NCBI RefSeq assembly: GCF_004349145.1
Contig: NZ_SMFO01000002.1
Location: 186,001-250,000, forward strand
DNA: 64,000 nucleotides
Origin: Flavobacterium hiemivividum
GTDB lineage: Bacteria; Bacteroidota; Bacteroidia; Flavobacteriales; Flavobacteriaceae
Direction: 5' to 3'
Under the pieces are notes generated by a model, which had not been told where the DNA came from, did not search any database, and was given only the letters and a program-made list of their open reading frames with translations. Shown here in pieces: positions 1 through 7,657 of this stretch (the stretch's first letter is position 1; every line of letters starts with the position of its first letter). A program made the position numbers and the translations under genes.

Positions 1-78
1 GAAAAAACTAAGGCAGTAAATGCCGCGTATAAAAATATATTTTTCAATGAACGAATTGTAAAAATTAAAATGAATTAA
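1..78 (+). CDS. possible C-terminal tail of a gene cut by the left window edge
   Basis: Frame 1 of the plus strand stays open from the first base to a TAA at 76-78, while the other two plus frames meet stops within about 20 bases. The 25 residues, ending NERIVKIKMN, look protein-like but are too few to name. If real, the gene converges on kdsA and overlaps its last 14 bases. A chance open frame is the main alternative. Confidence 0.3.
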   Translation, partial: EKTKAVNAAYKNIFFNERIVKIKMN

Positions 79-883
79 CCGTTTTTCTGATGGCTACAAG
101 CTTAGTCATTAAAGCCTCAAAATAATCTAAATGCAGCATATTTGCTCCATCACTTTTGGCATTAGCCGGATCAAAATGAGTTTCGATAAAAATTCCGTCA
201 ACACCTACAGCAATTCCTGCTTTGGCAATTGTTTCAATCATATCTGGTCGTCCACCCGTTACACCAGCCATTTGGTTGGGTTGTTGAAGTGAATGTGTTA
301 CATCTAAAACTGTCGTTGCATATTGCTGCATAGTAGGGATTCCTCTGTAATCAACAATCATGTCTTGGTAACCAAACATTGTTCCGCGATCTGTTACCAT
401 TACGTTTTGATTGTTGCAATCCAAAACTTTTTGTACGGCATGTTTCATGCTTTCCGGACTCATAAATTGTCCTTTTTTCAAGTTTACGACTCTTCCTGTA
501 TTGGCTGCAGCCACAACTAAATCAGTTTGACGAACTAGAAAAGCTGGGATTTGAAGTACATCCACATATTGAGCGGCCATCGCTGCATCTTCATTTGTAT
601 GAATATCAGTTACGGTAGGGACATCAAAAGTTTCAGATATTTTTCTAAGAATTTTTAGCGCTTTCTCATCACCAATTCCAGAGAAACTGTCAATTCTAGA
701 GCGATTTGCTTTCTTAAACGAACCTTTAAAAACGAAAGGAATTTGCAATTTATCAGTAATACCGATTAATTTTTCGGCAATTTGCATCGCCATTTCTTCA
801 CCTTCTATCGCACATGGCCCAGCGAGTAAAAAAAAGTTACCACTATTGGTATGTTTGATTTGAGGAATATCTTGTATGTTCAT
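65..883 (-). CDS. kdsA: 3-deoxy-8-phosphooctulonate synthase (Kdo-8-P synthase)
   Basis: Condenses phosphoenolpyruvate with D-arabinose 5-phosphate to Kdo-8-phosphate in the cytoplasm, feeding the Kdo of lipopolysaccharide. The 272 residues are full length. Visible are the AGPCAIE loop (21-27), KGSFKKANRS (53-62), TDIH, KKGQF, DRGTMFG and a C-terminal ETHFDPANAKSDG stretch. Cys24 sits where metal-dependent family members carry a metal-ligand cysteine (Asn in the E. coli enzyme), and the later His, Glu and Asp fit the other ligands, so I infer the metal-dependent class. The ATG start lies 19 nt after a TATCTTTG box. Nothing is truncated. Confidence 0.97.
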   Translation of the reverse strand: MNIQDIPQIKHTNSGNFFLLAGPCAIEGEEMAMQIAEKLIGITDKLQIPFVFKGSFKKANRSRIDSFSGIGDEKALKILRKISETFDVPTVTDIHTNEDAAMAAQYVDVLQIPAFLVRQTDLVVAAANTGRVVNLKKGQFMSPESMKHAVQKVLDCNNQNVMVTDRGTMFGYQDMIVDYRGIPTMQQYATTVLDVTHSLQQPNQMAGVTGGRPDMIETIAKAGIAVGVDGIFIETHFDPANAKSDGANMLHLDYFEALMTKLVAIRKTVNSF

Positions 884-902
884 AATAGTTTTTTTGAAAG
901 TG

Positions 903-910
903 CAAAGATA
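903..910 (-). promoter_or_regulatory. putative -7 promoter box of kdsA
   Basis: On the minus strand this reads TATCTTTG, matching the Bacteroidota TAnnTTTG -7 consensus, 19 nt before the kdsA ATG. I see no TTG at the usual -33 spacing, so the call rests on the -7 box and its position. Confidence 0.45.
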
Positions 911-1017
911 GTTATGATTTGTAACTTAAGTTTAGATTTTATCGCTTTTTTAAGAAGCTAGTTCCTGTTCTTGATTCGTTAGAGATAACAGCTCGACGAC
1001 AAGAGGTTTCTTATGTT

Positions 1018-1470
1018 TTAAAATTTCTTTAATGCCAATCCTACAGGCACCATTAAAACTCCCTTTTCATAGATGTTTAAATAAAGAACCACTGGTTTTT
1101 TTTGTCCCTGCCAAGTTACTTCATATACATCGAGAAATCCAGCACCCATTTCGCTTCTTTTAGTTGGAAACGGACAACAGCTTTCTAGTTTTTTAAAAGT
1201 GATTTTTTCTCCTTTAGGTCCAGATAAAGCATTCAAAAAGCGTTCTTGATTGATAGACTCGTTCAAAGTATTTCGATAAAAAACATTGATAGGGTAGTCC
1301 TTATTGTATCCGTATTTTGCTTCTTTACTGAATTCTGTAATCACAAAAGTATTGTGCTGCGAGATTTGTGGTATAGGAGCATTGTCATCAATATTCTGTA
1401 TTGTTGATTTGGTGCTTACACAAGAAGTCGTTAAGATAATCAGTGTTATAAAAGCAACGATTTTTTTCAT
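1018..1470 (-). CDS. small hypothetical lipoprotein
   Basis: A 150-residue exported protein. The N-terminus has a Lys-Lys, a hydrophobic stretch and a lipobox ending at Cys17 (LTTSC), so it is probably acylated and envelope-anchored. The mature part contains a paired-cysteine segment (SCCPFPTKRSEMGAG) and a beta-rich C-terminal half ending VPVGLALKKF. I do not recognise a characterised domain. It lies 134 bp upstream of kdsA on the same strand and could be co-transcribed, but nothing in it resembles an aldolase, so any functional link to Kdo synthesis is positional only. Confidence 0.75.
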   Translation of the reverse strand: MKKIVAFITLIILTTSCVSTKSTIQNIDDNAPIPQISQHNTFVITEFSKEAKYGYNKDYPINVFYRNTLNESINQERFLNALSGPKGEKITFKKLESCCPFPTKRSEMGAGFLDVYEVTWQGQKKPVVLYLNIYEKGVLMVPVGLALKKF

Positions 1471-1530
1471 ATAATAGATTTTGTTGTTTTGAATGTTGAA
1501 TATGCTTTATCGCACAATAGGAATTAGAAA

Positions 1531-1538
1531 CAAATATA
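1531..1538 (-). promoter_or_regulatory. putative -7 box upstream of the small lipoprotein
   Basis: Reads TATATTTG on the minus strand, a perfect TAnnTTTG match, leaving a leader of about 60 nt before the ATG at 1470. No -33 TTG is visible. Confidence 0.35.
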
Positions 1539-1641
1539 AAAAGAAGTTTTACTCTTAGTTGTTATAGTAGCCTTTTTTTATGATTGCTTAGCTTTTTGAT
1601 CGAATGTAACATTTCTCACATACTAGGTAATAAATGCTTCC

Positions 1642-1649
1642 TATATTTG
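1642..1649 (+). promoter_or_regulatory. -7 box of the YeeE/YedE pair, deciding the start
   Basis: TATATTTG matches the TAnnTTTG box, so transcription should begin near 1655. That makes the in-frame ATG at 1634 impossible as a translation start and favours the ATG at 1667, which also begins the hydrophobic N-terminus. No clear -33 element is seen. Confidence 0.5.
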
Positions 1650-1666
1650 CAGCAAAATTAAAAAAT

Positions 1667-2224
1667 ATGAATTTTATAACTCAAACATGGCCTTGGTATC
1701 TTTCAGGCTTTTTAATCGGCAGCATTATGCTGATCTTAATTTATTTTGGAAAGTCATTTGGAATGTCTTCCAATCTACGCTCGTTATGTTCTATGTCGGG
1801 ATTAGGAAAACGTGTTGGTTTCTTTAACTTTGACTGGAAAGCACAGCGATGGAATCTTGTGGTGGTTGTAGGAGCGATGATTGGAGGCTTTGTGGCCGTT
1901 AATTACATGAGCGATCCTTCAAACGTTAGTATTAATCCAGCAACTATTGAACAGTTAGCTAAATTGGGAATTGATGCGCCAGATGGTAAATTGTTACCGA
2001 ATGCACTTTTTGGACCTGATGTTTTTAGTTCGCCAAAAAGCATTTTAATATTGTTAATTGGAGGCGTTTTAGTAGGTTTTGGAGCTCGTTATGCAGGCGG
2101 TTGTACTTCCGGTCACGCAATTTCTGGATTGAGTAACTTGCAAATCCCTTCTTTAAAAGCCGTTGTTGGATTTTTTGTTGGCGGTTTGATTATGGCTTAT
2201 TTATTATTCCCCTTAATTTTTTAG
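1667..2224 (+). CDS. YeeE/YedE family sulfur-transport membrane protein, first half
   Basis: A 185-residue inner-membrane protein of the YeeE/YedE (DUF395, PF04143) family, whose characterised members import thiosulfate or related sulfur compounds. About four to five hydrophobic segments are visible. The family's conserved cysteine is present as GGCTSGH, with Cys146 and His150, preceded by the glycine-rich GFGARYAGG. In the single-chain members two such halves are fused; here the second half is the next gene, 3 bp downstream. The start at 1667 was chosen because a promoter box overlaps the upstream alternative. The substrate is inferred from the family, not from this sequence. Confidence 0.88.
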   Translation: MNFITQTWPWYLSGFLIGSIMLILIYFGKSFGMSSNLRSLCSMSGLGKRVGFFNFDWKAQRWNLVVVVGAMIGGFVAVNYMSDPSNVSINPATIEQLAKLGIDAPDGKLLPNALFGPDVFSSPKSILILLIGGVLVGFGARYAGGCTSGHAISGLSNLQIPSLKAVVGFFVGGLIMAYLLFPLIF

Positions 2225-2227
2225 AAT

Positions 2228-2641
2228 ATGAAAGTATTAAAATATTTATTGGTTGGTTTTATTTTCGGAATTGTACTTACAAAAACTGAGGCGGTTTCTT
2301 GGTACCGAATCTACGAAATGTTTAGATTTCAGTCGTTTCATATGTACGGAATTATAATGGTTGCGATCCTTACAGGAACTATTGGAATTCAAATAATGAA
2401 AAGATATAATGTGAAAGATATCAAAGGATTACCAATTGAAATCCAAGATAAAGAAAAAGGATCGACACGCTATTATGTTGGCGGATTGTTTTTTGGATTG
2501 GGTTGGGCACTTGTGGGTTCCTGTCCAGGTCCAATATTCATTTTACTAGGTGCTGGTTTCTGGAGTATTAGTATTGTTCTTTTTGGTGCGCTGTTAGGCA
2601 CTTATATTTATGGCGTTTTAAAAGATAAATTACCTCATTAG
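2228..2641 (+). CDS. YeeE/YedE family sulfur-transport membrane protein, second half (DUF6691-like)
   Basis: A 137-residue membrane protein with about four hydrophobic segments. It carries the partner half's cysteine in GSCPGP (Cys99), within a glycine-rich segment typical of the second YeeE/YedE repeat. It starts 3 bp after the preceding gene stops, so the two are translationally linked and very likely form one two-chain transporter. Bacteroidota operons with these halves often also hold a rhodanese or metallo-hydrolase and a Crp-type regulator; none is present here. Confidence 0.87.
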   Translation: MKVLKYLLVGFIFGIVLTKTEAVSWYRIYEMFRFQSFHMYGIIMVAILTGTIGIQIMKRYNVKDIKGLPIEIQDKEKGSTRYYVGGLFFGLGWALVGSCPGPIFILLGAGFWSISIVLFGALLGTYIYGVLKDKLPH

Positions 2642-2671
2642 TATAGTAGTAGTTACTACTTCAAAATATAT

Positions 2672-2708
2672 AAATAGCATTTTCTAGAAATTGAAAATGC
2701 TATTTTTT
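2672..2708 (+). terminator. intrinsic terminator of the YeeE/YedE pair
   Basis: AAATAGCATTTTC pairs with GAAAATGCTATTT around a short loop and is followed by a run of T. It lies 30 bp after the second YedE gene and overlaps the last codons of the convergent lysoplasmalogenase gene, so it may act in both directions. Confidence 0.8.
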
Positions 2709-3370
2709 TTATTTAATTCGAAAATCCCGCATACGAGTAAAAATTGCGCTACAAGGTATGTTATCATAATTAGAAAGGAATCTAAAACAACGGGCTGATA
2801 AAACTTGTTGAAAGCAAGGATACTGTCTGAGGTTACAAAAACAATGGCTCCTATCAAGATATACCAATTTCCGGGCGTATCCCATATTAAGAATCCTTTG
2901 AAAGCAAATAATAGCATCGTTGAGATAACTAATGCATATACAAAAACGGGAATAGTCAAACCATCAAGACTTGGCAATAGTAGAGACATCATTAAGCTGA
3001 GATAGACTATAATTGCAGTAACTCCTATCCAGAAAACAGCGATACTTTTGGTTTTCTTAGGTTTTATTTGTTTGTTAAATAAGAGTATATAGGCGATATG
3101 AGACAGTAAGAAAGCGATTAAACCTACCATAAAATACATCTCGTCTCTGTCAGCAAATAAAAGGATAATATCACCAATCCATGAAAAGAATAAAGCTGTA
3201 AGTAAGAACTTTTTCGATGGGAAATCACTATGAAAATACACTCCCAATATTAAAAATGGAAGTAGAAAAGGTTTAATGTACCAAGCAATATCTTCGTGAC
3301 CTAAGAGGATAATTAAAAGGTAAGTAAAACTTATAAAAACATAGCTTTTTAAAAACAAAGTACTTTTCAT
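2684..3370 (-). CDS. lysoplasmalogenase (YhhN/TMEM86 family)
   Basis: A 228-residue membrane protein with about eight hydrophobic helices, the size and topology of the YhhN (PF07947) family. Its animal member TMEM86B hydrolyses the vinyl-ether bond of lysoplasmalogens. The family signature is visible: a KPFLLP segment near residue 32, the SWIGDIILL helix with its acidic residue, the GLIAFLLSHIAYI helix, and a late FVTSDSILAF helix. It follows the hydroxylase gene by only 9 bp on the same strand, so the two form one unit. The bacterial substrate is inferred. Its last codons double as the stem of the convergent terminator. Confidence 0.85.
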   Translation of the reverse strand: MKSTLFLKSYVFISFTYLLIILLGHEDIAWYIKPFLLPFLILGVYFHSDFPSKKFLLTALFFSWIGDIILLFADRDEMYFMVGLIAFLLSHIAYILLFNKQIKPKKTKSIAVFWIGVTAIIVYLSLMMSLLLPSLDGLTIPVFVYALVISTMLLFAFKGFLIWDTPGNWYILIGAIVFVTSDSILAFNKFYQPVVLDSFLIMITYLVAQFLLVCGIFELNKKNSIFNF

Positions 3371-3379
3371 GGTCGGTTT

Positions 3380-4651
3380 TTAGACGTGGATAAGAGAAGT
3401 TTTTTTTGCTTTAAACTCGAAAGAAACAAAATAAATGGACATCACTAATGAAAGTAGGAGGTAAGAGATTACAATATAACTTGCTAGCGGAAAAAAGGAA
3501 TTGAGTCCAAACCAATCTCCAAAATAGTATATAATACCGAGGCCAAATAAAAAACGAACGGTTTCCCAATACACAGAAAACCGACTTTCATCCATTAACT
3601 CCGTATAACTATAAATAGTGAGGAATATAAATAGGCCGTAAATAAAAATAGAAGGCAATCCTATTATAGCAATATTATTAAAAAGAAAACTGACAAATAG
3701 TAAACTTATTAATGCTTGAAAAACAGACCAATAAACAAGTTTTGATGAAGCATTAGTTCCATACTTTTCAAAAGCATAAACATTTGTAATCTTGTTTACT
3801 GGATACTTTTCTTCAAAATTTTCAGGACGCCAACCAGTGGGTTTAAACCAAATTGTAAATTTATCCTTCCAGTTTTCTGCACGCCAAGCATCCGAAATTA
3901 GTAATCCTAAATGCTGAAAGTTAATCCGAATTGGATTCCAAGTTTGTGCTGGTCTTGTAATGCCGTAAACAGCTGGGACAGTTTCTAATTCCTCTTGGAA
4001 AGTATGGAATAATTTATCCCAAATAATAAATATCTGCGAGTGGTTCTTGTCAATATATTCTGGGTTAATAGCGTGATGTACTCTATGATGAGATGGAGTA
4101 ACAAGAATATGCTCTAAAAACCCCATTTTTTTTATATGCTTGGTATGATACCAAAATTGAAGAAATAATTGAATTGGAAGCGTAATAACAATAACAGAAG
4201 TAGGCACTCCGATAATTGCCGCAGGAATTAATAAAAAAGTAAATAAATTGACGAAGCTGGAAACGGTTTGTCTTAATGCACATGCAAGATTGAATTCCTC
4301 ACTGCTGTGATGAATGGCATGTTTGTTCCAGAAAAAGTTCACCTGATGCGCGATACGATGCGTCCAGTATCCGTAAAAGTCAATGATTATAAAGGCCACG
4401 ATATACGTATAAACGTTGGCTTCTAAATGAAAAACTGCAATTTTAGAAACCATCCAACCATAGGAAATAAAAGTGATGCTTAAACCTAAGACGTCTTTTA
4501 CCGCATTTGTAATTCCAGAACTAACGCTCGATGCACTATCCATTAGCGGCACGCTGTCTTCGCCTTTATATGCACCATAAATTTTTTCCACGATGATCAG
4601 TACCAAGAAAAAAGGCATTGCAATTAGTAATATTTTACCATATTCTTCCAT
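3380..4651 (-). CDS. alkylglycerol monooxygenase-like membrane hydroxylase (sterol desaturase / fatty acid hydroxylase superfamily)
   Basis: A 423-residue di-iron membrane oxygenase. The histidine clusters of the PF04116 superfamily are complete: HRIAH (98-102), HAIHH (111-115) and HRVHH (189-193). Beyond these, the segments HHSSEEFNLACALRQ, PSHHRVHH, YIDKNHSQIFIIWDKLFHTF and VYGITRP match, as I remember it, animal alkylglycerol monooxygenase (AGMO/TMEM195), which cleaves the O-alkyl ether bond of glycerolipids using tetrahydrobiopterin. The length and the C-terminal membrane region (about 305-415) also match AGMO rather than short sterol desaturases. It sits 9 bp upstream of a lysoplasmalogenase gene. 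Superfamily membership is certain; AGMO-type activity is an inference. Confidence 0.88.
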   Translation of the reverse strand: MEEYGKILLIAMPFFLVLIIVEKIYGAYKGEDSVPLMDSASSVSSGITNAVKDVLGLSITFISYGWMVSKIAVFHLEANVYTYIVAFIIIDFYGYWTHRIAHQVNFFWNKHAIHHSSEEFNLACALRQTVSSFVNLFTFLLIPAAIIGVPTSVIVITLPIQLFLQFWYHTKHIKKMGFLEHILVTPSHHRVHHAINPEYIDKNHSQIFIIWDKLFHTFQEELETVPAVYGITRPAQTWNPIRINFQHLGLLISDAWRAENWKDKFTIWFKPTGWRPENFEEKYPVNKITNVYAFEKYGTNASSKLVYWSVFQALISLLFVSFLFNNIAIIGLPSIFIYGLFIFLTIYSYTELMDESRFSVYWETVRFLFGLGIIYYFGDWFGLNSFFPLASYIVISYLLLSLVMSIYFVSFEFKAKKTSLIHV

Positions 4652-4670
4652 AAAAGCATTCTATTTTACC

Positions 4671-4678
4671 CAAATATA
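4671..4678 (-). promoter_or_regulatory. putative -7 box of the hydroxylase-lysoplasmalogenase unit
   Basis: Reads TATATTTG on the minus strand, 19 nt before the hydroxylase ATG, the same spacing as for kdsA. No -33 TTG is visible. There is no comparable box in the 9 bp between the two genes, which supports a single transcript. Confidence 0.45.
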
Positions 4679-4751
4679 GGATAAAATAGAATGTTTTTTG
4701 AATTATTGTAAAAAAAAAGAATATGGTATTTATTAGCGTTATTCCTGTAGT

Positions 4752-5027
4752 TTAGATAATTTCTGCACTTAAACCTGCTTCTAATAAGCTGGTGCATTGT
4801 GGCTTCAATTTGTCAAGTGGCCCCGTTTTTACGGTACATTTACCGTTGTAATGCACAATTAGCGAACATTGTTCTGCTTGTTCTGGTGTATGGTCACAAA
4901 CACGCATCAAGGTGTCGATTACATGGTCGAAAGTATTGACATCATCATTATAGACGATGATTTCGTTATTTTTAGAGGTCACTTCTTTAACACTGACTTT
5001 TTCTCTAATTTTTTCTTTTGTACTCAT
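4752..5027 (-). CDS. clpS: ATP-dependent Clp protease adaptor ClpS
   Basis: A 91-residue cytosolic adaptor that delivers N-degron substrates to the ClpAP-type protease. The core is complete: the VYNDDVNTFDHVI segment that carries the N-degron pocket residues (NDD), followed by the HYNGKC segment with the conserved His and the C-terminal KPQCTSLLEAGLSAEI helix. The N-terminal tail of about 20 residues is polar, as expected for the part threaded into the ClpA pore. It stands 180 bp downstream of prmA on the same strand. Size and motifs leave little doubt. Confidence 0.93.
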   Translation of the reverse strand: MSTKEKIREKVSVKEVTSKNNEIIVYNDDVNTFDHVIDTLMRVCDHTPEQAEQCSLIVHYNGKCTVKTGPLDKLKPQCTSLLEAGLSAEII

Positions 5028-5207
5028 TTTTAAATAATTTAAGGGTTAGATAAAAATATAGTTTGGCTTATCAATTTTTAAAAATGCAAAACACAAAATT
5101 TTGCATAGTTTTAAAGGGCGTTCTATTATCTTCATTAATTCATTCTAGTTTTGCAAACGCGCGCCCAATTTATTTTCCAGTTGGATTATTGGTATATAAT
5201 TTAGTTG

Positions 5208-6041
5208 CTAATTTACGTATTTAAGTGAAACCCAGTTGTTTCTTTCAAATTTTTTAACATACGTTAAGCCTTTCTCTGTGCAGGAAGCATCGATAAATGG
5301 AATGTCTTGCGTATAAAAACCACTTAATAAAAGTGTTCCTTTTGGGTTTAAGCAATCTACATAAGTTTGCATGTCGTTCAACAAAATGTTTCTGTTGATG
5401 TTCGCAATAATTAAATCATATTTTTTATCTTTCAACAAAGAAGCATCTCCTTCATAAACAGTAATATGTTTGCAGTTATTACGTTCCGCATTTTCGATAG
5501 AATTGAGATAACACCAGTTGTCAATATCGATGGCATCAATAGGCTGAGCGCCTTTCATTTCGGCAAGAATAGCTAAAATAGCGGTACCGCAGCCCATGTC
5601 TAATGTTTTCATGCCCGTAACTTCTGTTTCTAGCAAATGCTGAATCATCATATGAGTTGTCTCGTGATGACCTGTACCAAAACTCATTTTAGGCTCAATC
5701 AAGATATCAAATTCGGCATCTGTTTTTGGGTGAAAAGGAGCACGCACATGACAATTTCCTTCTACATCAATTGCTTCAAAGTTTTTTTCCCATTCTTCAT
5801 TCCAGTTTACCTGATCGATTTCTTCGAATGTATATTCGATTTTAAACTCCTCTGAATCTAATATTTGAATATTCGCAAGGATATTTTCGTCCCACAATTC
5901 TTTTTGTACGAATGCAGAAATTCCAGTCTCCGTTTCTGTAAAACTTTCAAAAGCAGTTTCTCCTAATTCAGCGATTAATATTTCTGAACCTAACTCTTTT
6001 GGTTCAACCGTAAAATGGTATCCTATATATATGTTTGACAT
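5208..6041 (-). CDS. prmA: ribosomal protein L11 methyltransferase
   Basis: Methylates ribosomal protein L11 using S-adenosylmethionine in the cytoplasm. The 277-residue protein has the two-part PrmA layout: an N-terminal L11-binding domain (about 1-95) and a C-terminal Rossmann methyltransferase domain. The SAM motif LDMGCGTAILAIL near residue 148 is intact and followed by the acidic DAIDID strand; the substrate-site motif appears as ANINRN. FGTGHHETT precedes motif I as in other PrmA proteins. It lies between tpiA and clpS, with a terminator separating it from tpiA and its own TACCTTTG box 14 nt before the ATG. Confidence 0.95.
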   Translation of the reverse strand: MSNIYIGYHFTVEPKELGSEILIAELGETAFESFTETETGISAFVQKELWDENILANIQILDSEEFKIEYTFEEIDQVNWNEEWEKNFEAIDVEGNCHVRAPFHPKTDAEFDILIEPKMSFGTGHHETTHMMIQHLLETEVTGMKTLDMGCGTAILAILAEMKGAQPIDAIDIDNWCYLNSIENAERNNCKHITVYEGDASLLKDKKYDLIIANINRNILLNDMQTYVDCLNPKGTLLLSGFYTQDIPFIDASCTEKGLTYVKKFERNNWVSLKYVN

Positions 6042-6055
6042 CTTTAATTTTTTTG

Positions 6056-6063
6056 CAAAGGTA
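6056..6063 (-). promoter_or_regulatory. putative -7 box of prmA
   Basis: Reads TACCTTTG on the minus strand, 14 nt before the prmA ATG and just downstream of the tpiA terminator, where a new promoter would be needed. No -33 TTG is seen. Confidence 0.45.
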
Positions 6064-6092
6064 CTCTTTACTTTGTATAATATAAAAATAAA

Positions 6093-6120
6093 AAAAGCGG
6101 TAAATTCAATTACCGCTTTT
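6093..6120 (-). terminator. intrinsic terminator downstream of tpiA
   Basis: AAAAGCGGTAA pairs perfectly with TTACCGCTTTT around a 6-nt loop. Read on the minus strand it is followed by a long T tract, placing it as the tpiA terminator 23 bp after that gene's stop. Confidence 0.88.
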
Positions 6121-6142
6121 CGTGTATGTTCAGATAAGAGGT

Positions 6143-6895
6143 TTAGATTGCGCTTACAATCGCAACAAAATCATCTGCTTTTAATGCTGCACCACCAATA
6201 AGACCGCCGTCTACATCTGGCTTAGAGAATATTTCTTTAGCATTTTCTGGTTTTACACTTCCGCCATAAAGTATTGAAACTTCTTCTGCGATTTCGTTTC
6301 CATATGCTGTGCGAACTGTTTGTCTGATGAATTCGTGCATTTCCTGAGCTTGTTCTGGAGAAGCAGTTTCACCTGTTCCAATAGCCCATACTGGCTCGTA
6401 AGCTAGAACAACATTTCCCCAGTCTGAAGCTTGAATGTTGAATAATCCATCTTTCAATTGATTTTCTACTACATTAAAATGATTCTTAGTTTGACGGTCC
6501 TTTAATTCTTCGCCAAAACAAAAAATCACGGTCATGTCATGCTCTAAAGCAGTATTTACTTTACTTGCAATTAAGGCATCTGTCTCATTAAAAATAGCTC
6601 TTCTCTCTGAGTGTCCAAGAATTACTGTATTCACACCTACATTTTGCAACATATCAGCAGATATTTCTCCTGTAAATGCTCCACCTTCTGCTTGATGCAT
6701 ATTTTGGGCAGCCACATCTATATTGGTGAATTCTAAATGATCAACCGCTGAAGCTAGGTTGATGAAAGTTGGCGCTACAATGACTTGTACTTTAGTTTCG
6801 AGAGGCATTTTATCGATCAATTCATTCAATAAATCTTCAGTTTGCTCCGCATTTTTATGCATTTTCCAGTTTCCTGCAACTATCTTTTTTCTCAT
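6143..6895 (-). CDS. tpiA: triosephosphate isomerase
   Basis: Interconverts dihydroxyacetone phosphate and glyceraldehyde 3-phosphate in glycolysis and gluconeogenesis. The 250-residue TIM barrel is complete. The N-terminal GNWKMHK holds the substrate lysine (Lys11), ILGHSERR holds the catalytic histidine, YEPVWAIGTG holds the catalytic glutamate, and YGGSV and GGLIGGAAL form the phosphate-binding end. It is the last gene before a strong terminator and lies 53 bp after the TlpA-like gene on the same strand. No anomalies. Confidence 0.98.
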   Translation of the reverse strand: MRKKIVAGNWKMHKNAEQTEDLLNELIDKMPLETKVQVIVAPTFINLASAVDHLEFTNIDVAAQNMHQAEGGAFTGEISADMLQNVGVNTVILGHSERRAIFNETDALIASKVNTALEHDMTVIFCFGEELKDRQTKNHFNVVENQLKDGLFNIQASDWGNVVLAYEPVWAIGTGETASPEQAQEMHEFIRQTVRTAYGNEIAEEVSILYGGSVKPENAKEIFSKPDVDGGLIGGAALKADDFVAIVSAI

Positions 6896-6948
6896 TTCAA
6901 TTGGTGTTATATTTAGTTCTTAGTTTTTAGTTCTTTTTTAAAATGGTA

Positions 6949-7449
6949 TTATTTTAAAGAAGCTAAAGTTTCATTAATTTTATCAAAATCTGTTTCTATT
7001 GCGCGGTACAAAACTATTTTACCAGTTTTATCTACAATAATGTACCTTGGAATCCAATCTAAATCGATCGCTTTAGCAAAAACTCCGCCCATTTGGTCGT
7101 TAACCATATACTGATCTCCTATAAGTGCGTGTTTTTCAATTCCGGCTTTCCATTTATCAGCCGTTTTATCCATCGAAAGAAAAACATAAGCTACGTCTGG
7201 ATTGTTCGCCTGTAGTTCTTTTATTTTTGGCATTGCTTTTACACAGTCTCCACACCAGGAAGCCCAAACTTCAATTACAATTGTTTTTCCTTCGTGTTTC
7301 TTTAATATATCTTGAAAAGCAACTTGACTTCCGTCACTCGCTAGCAATGTTTCTGATAAAGCTACTTTCGAAAATTCAGTTTTTTGTCCATCAGTTTTAG
7401 CACAAGAGAATGCAACGAAAGCTGTTAATAAAGCAAATATTTTTTTCAT
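6949..7449 (-). CDS. TlpA-like thioredoxin-fold lipoprotein
   Basis: A 166-residue exported thiol-disulfide protein. The N-terminus is a lipoprotein signal with Cys16 (AFSCAK). The thioredoxin fold carries the active site WCGDC (Cys66 and Cys69) in a WASWCGDCVKAMP context, and the cis-proline region appears as DLDWIPRYIIVD. Such proteins reduce or resolve disulfides in periplasmic targets, but the partner is unknown. I chose the start at 7449, which gives the normal signal peptide; the frame extends nine codons further upstream but those residues are not signal-like. A TAACTTTG box lies 14 nt upstream of this start. Confidence 0.88.
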   Translation of the reverse strand: MKKIFALLTAFVAFSCAKTDGQKTEFSKVALSETLLASDGSQVAFQDILKKHEGKTIVIEVWASWCGDCVKAMPKIKELQANNPDVAYVFLSMDKTADKWKAGIEKHALIGDQYMVNDQMGGVFAKAIDLDWIPRYIIVDKTGKIVLYRAIETDFDKINETLASLK

Positions 7450-7463
7450 TTTTTTATTTTTAA

Positions 7464-7471
7464 CAAAGTTA
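7464..7471 (-). promoter_or_regulatory. putative -7 box of the TlpA-like gene
   Basis: Reads TAACTTTG on the minus strand, 14 nt before the chosen ATG at 7449. It overlaps the upstream alternative start codon, which supports the shorter protein. No -33 TTG is visible. Confidence 0.42.
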
Positions 7472-7657
7472 AACAAACAATTTAATTAGGGTATACAGTT
7501 TAAAAAAAATTAAATAATCTCATTCGAAATAACAAAACAAACGAGCTTCGTTATAAATTCCAAAATGAAATCGTAATAGTTGGACTTAAAATCAAATCTG
7601 GAAGAACTTAAATTGTAATTAAAGTAATAAATCCGACCAAAATCCTAATTTTTTGTA

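Noticed and set aside
1018-1470. Second Kdo-8-phosphate synthase or aldolase-related protein
   Set aside because: No aldolase motif is present; only its position beside kdsA suggests the name.
1634-1666. Longer start for the first YedE gene
   Set aside because: A TATATTTG promoter box overlaps these codons and the added residues are not membrane-like.
5116-5166. GGGCG...CGCCC as the prmA terminator
   Set aside because: The loop is about 40 nt and no T run follows on the minus strand.
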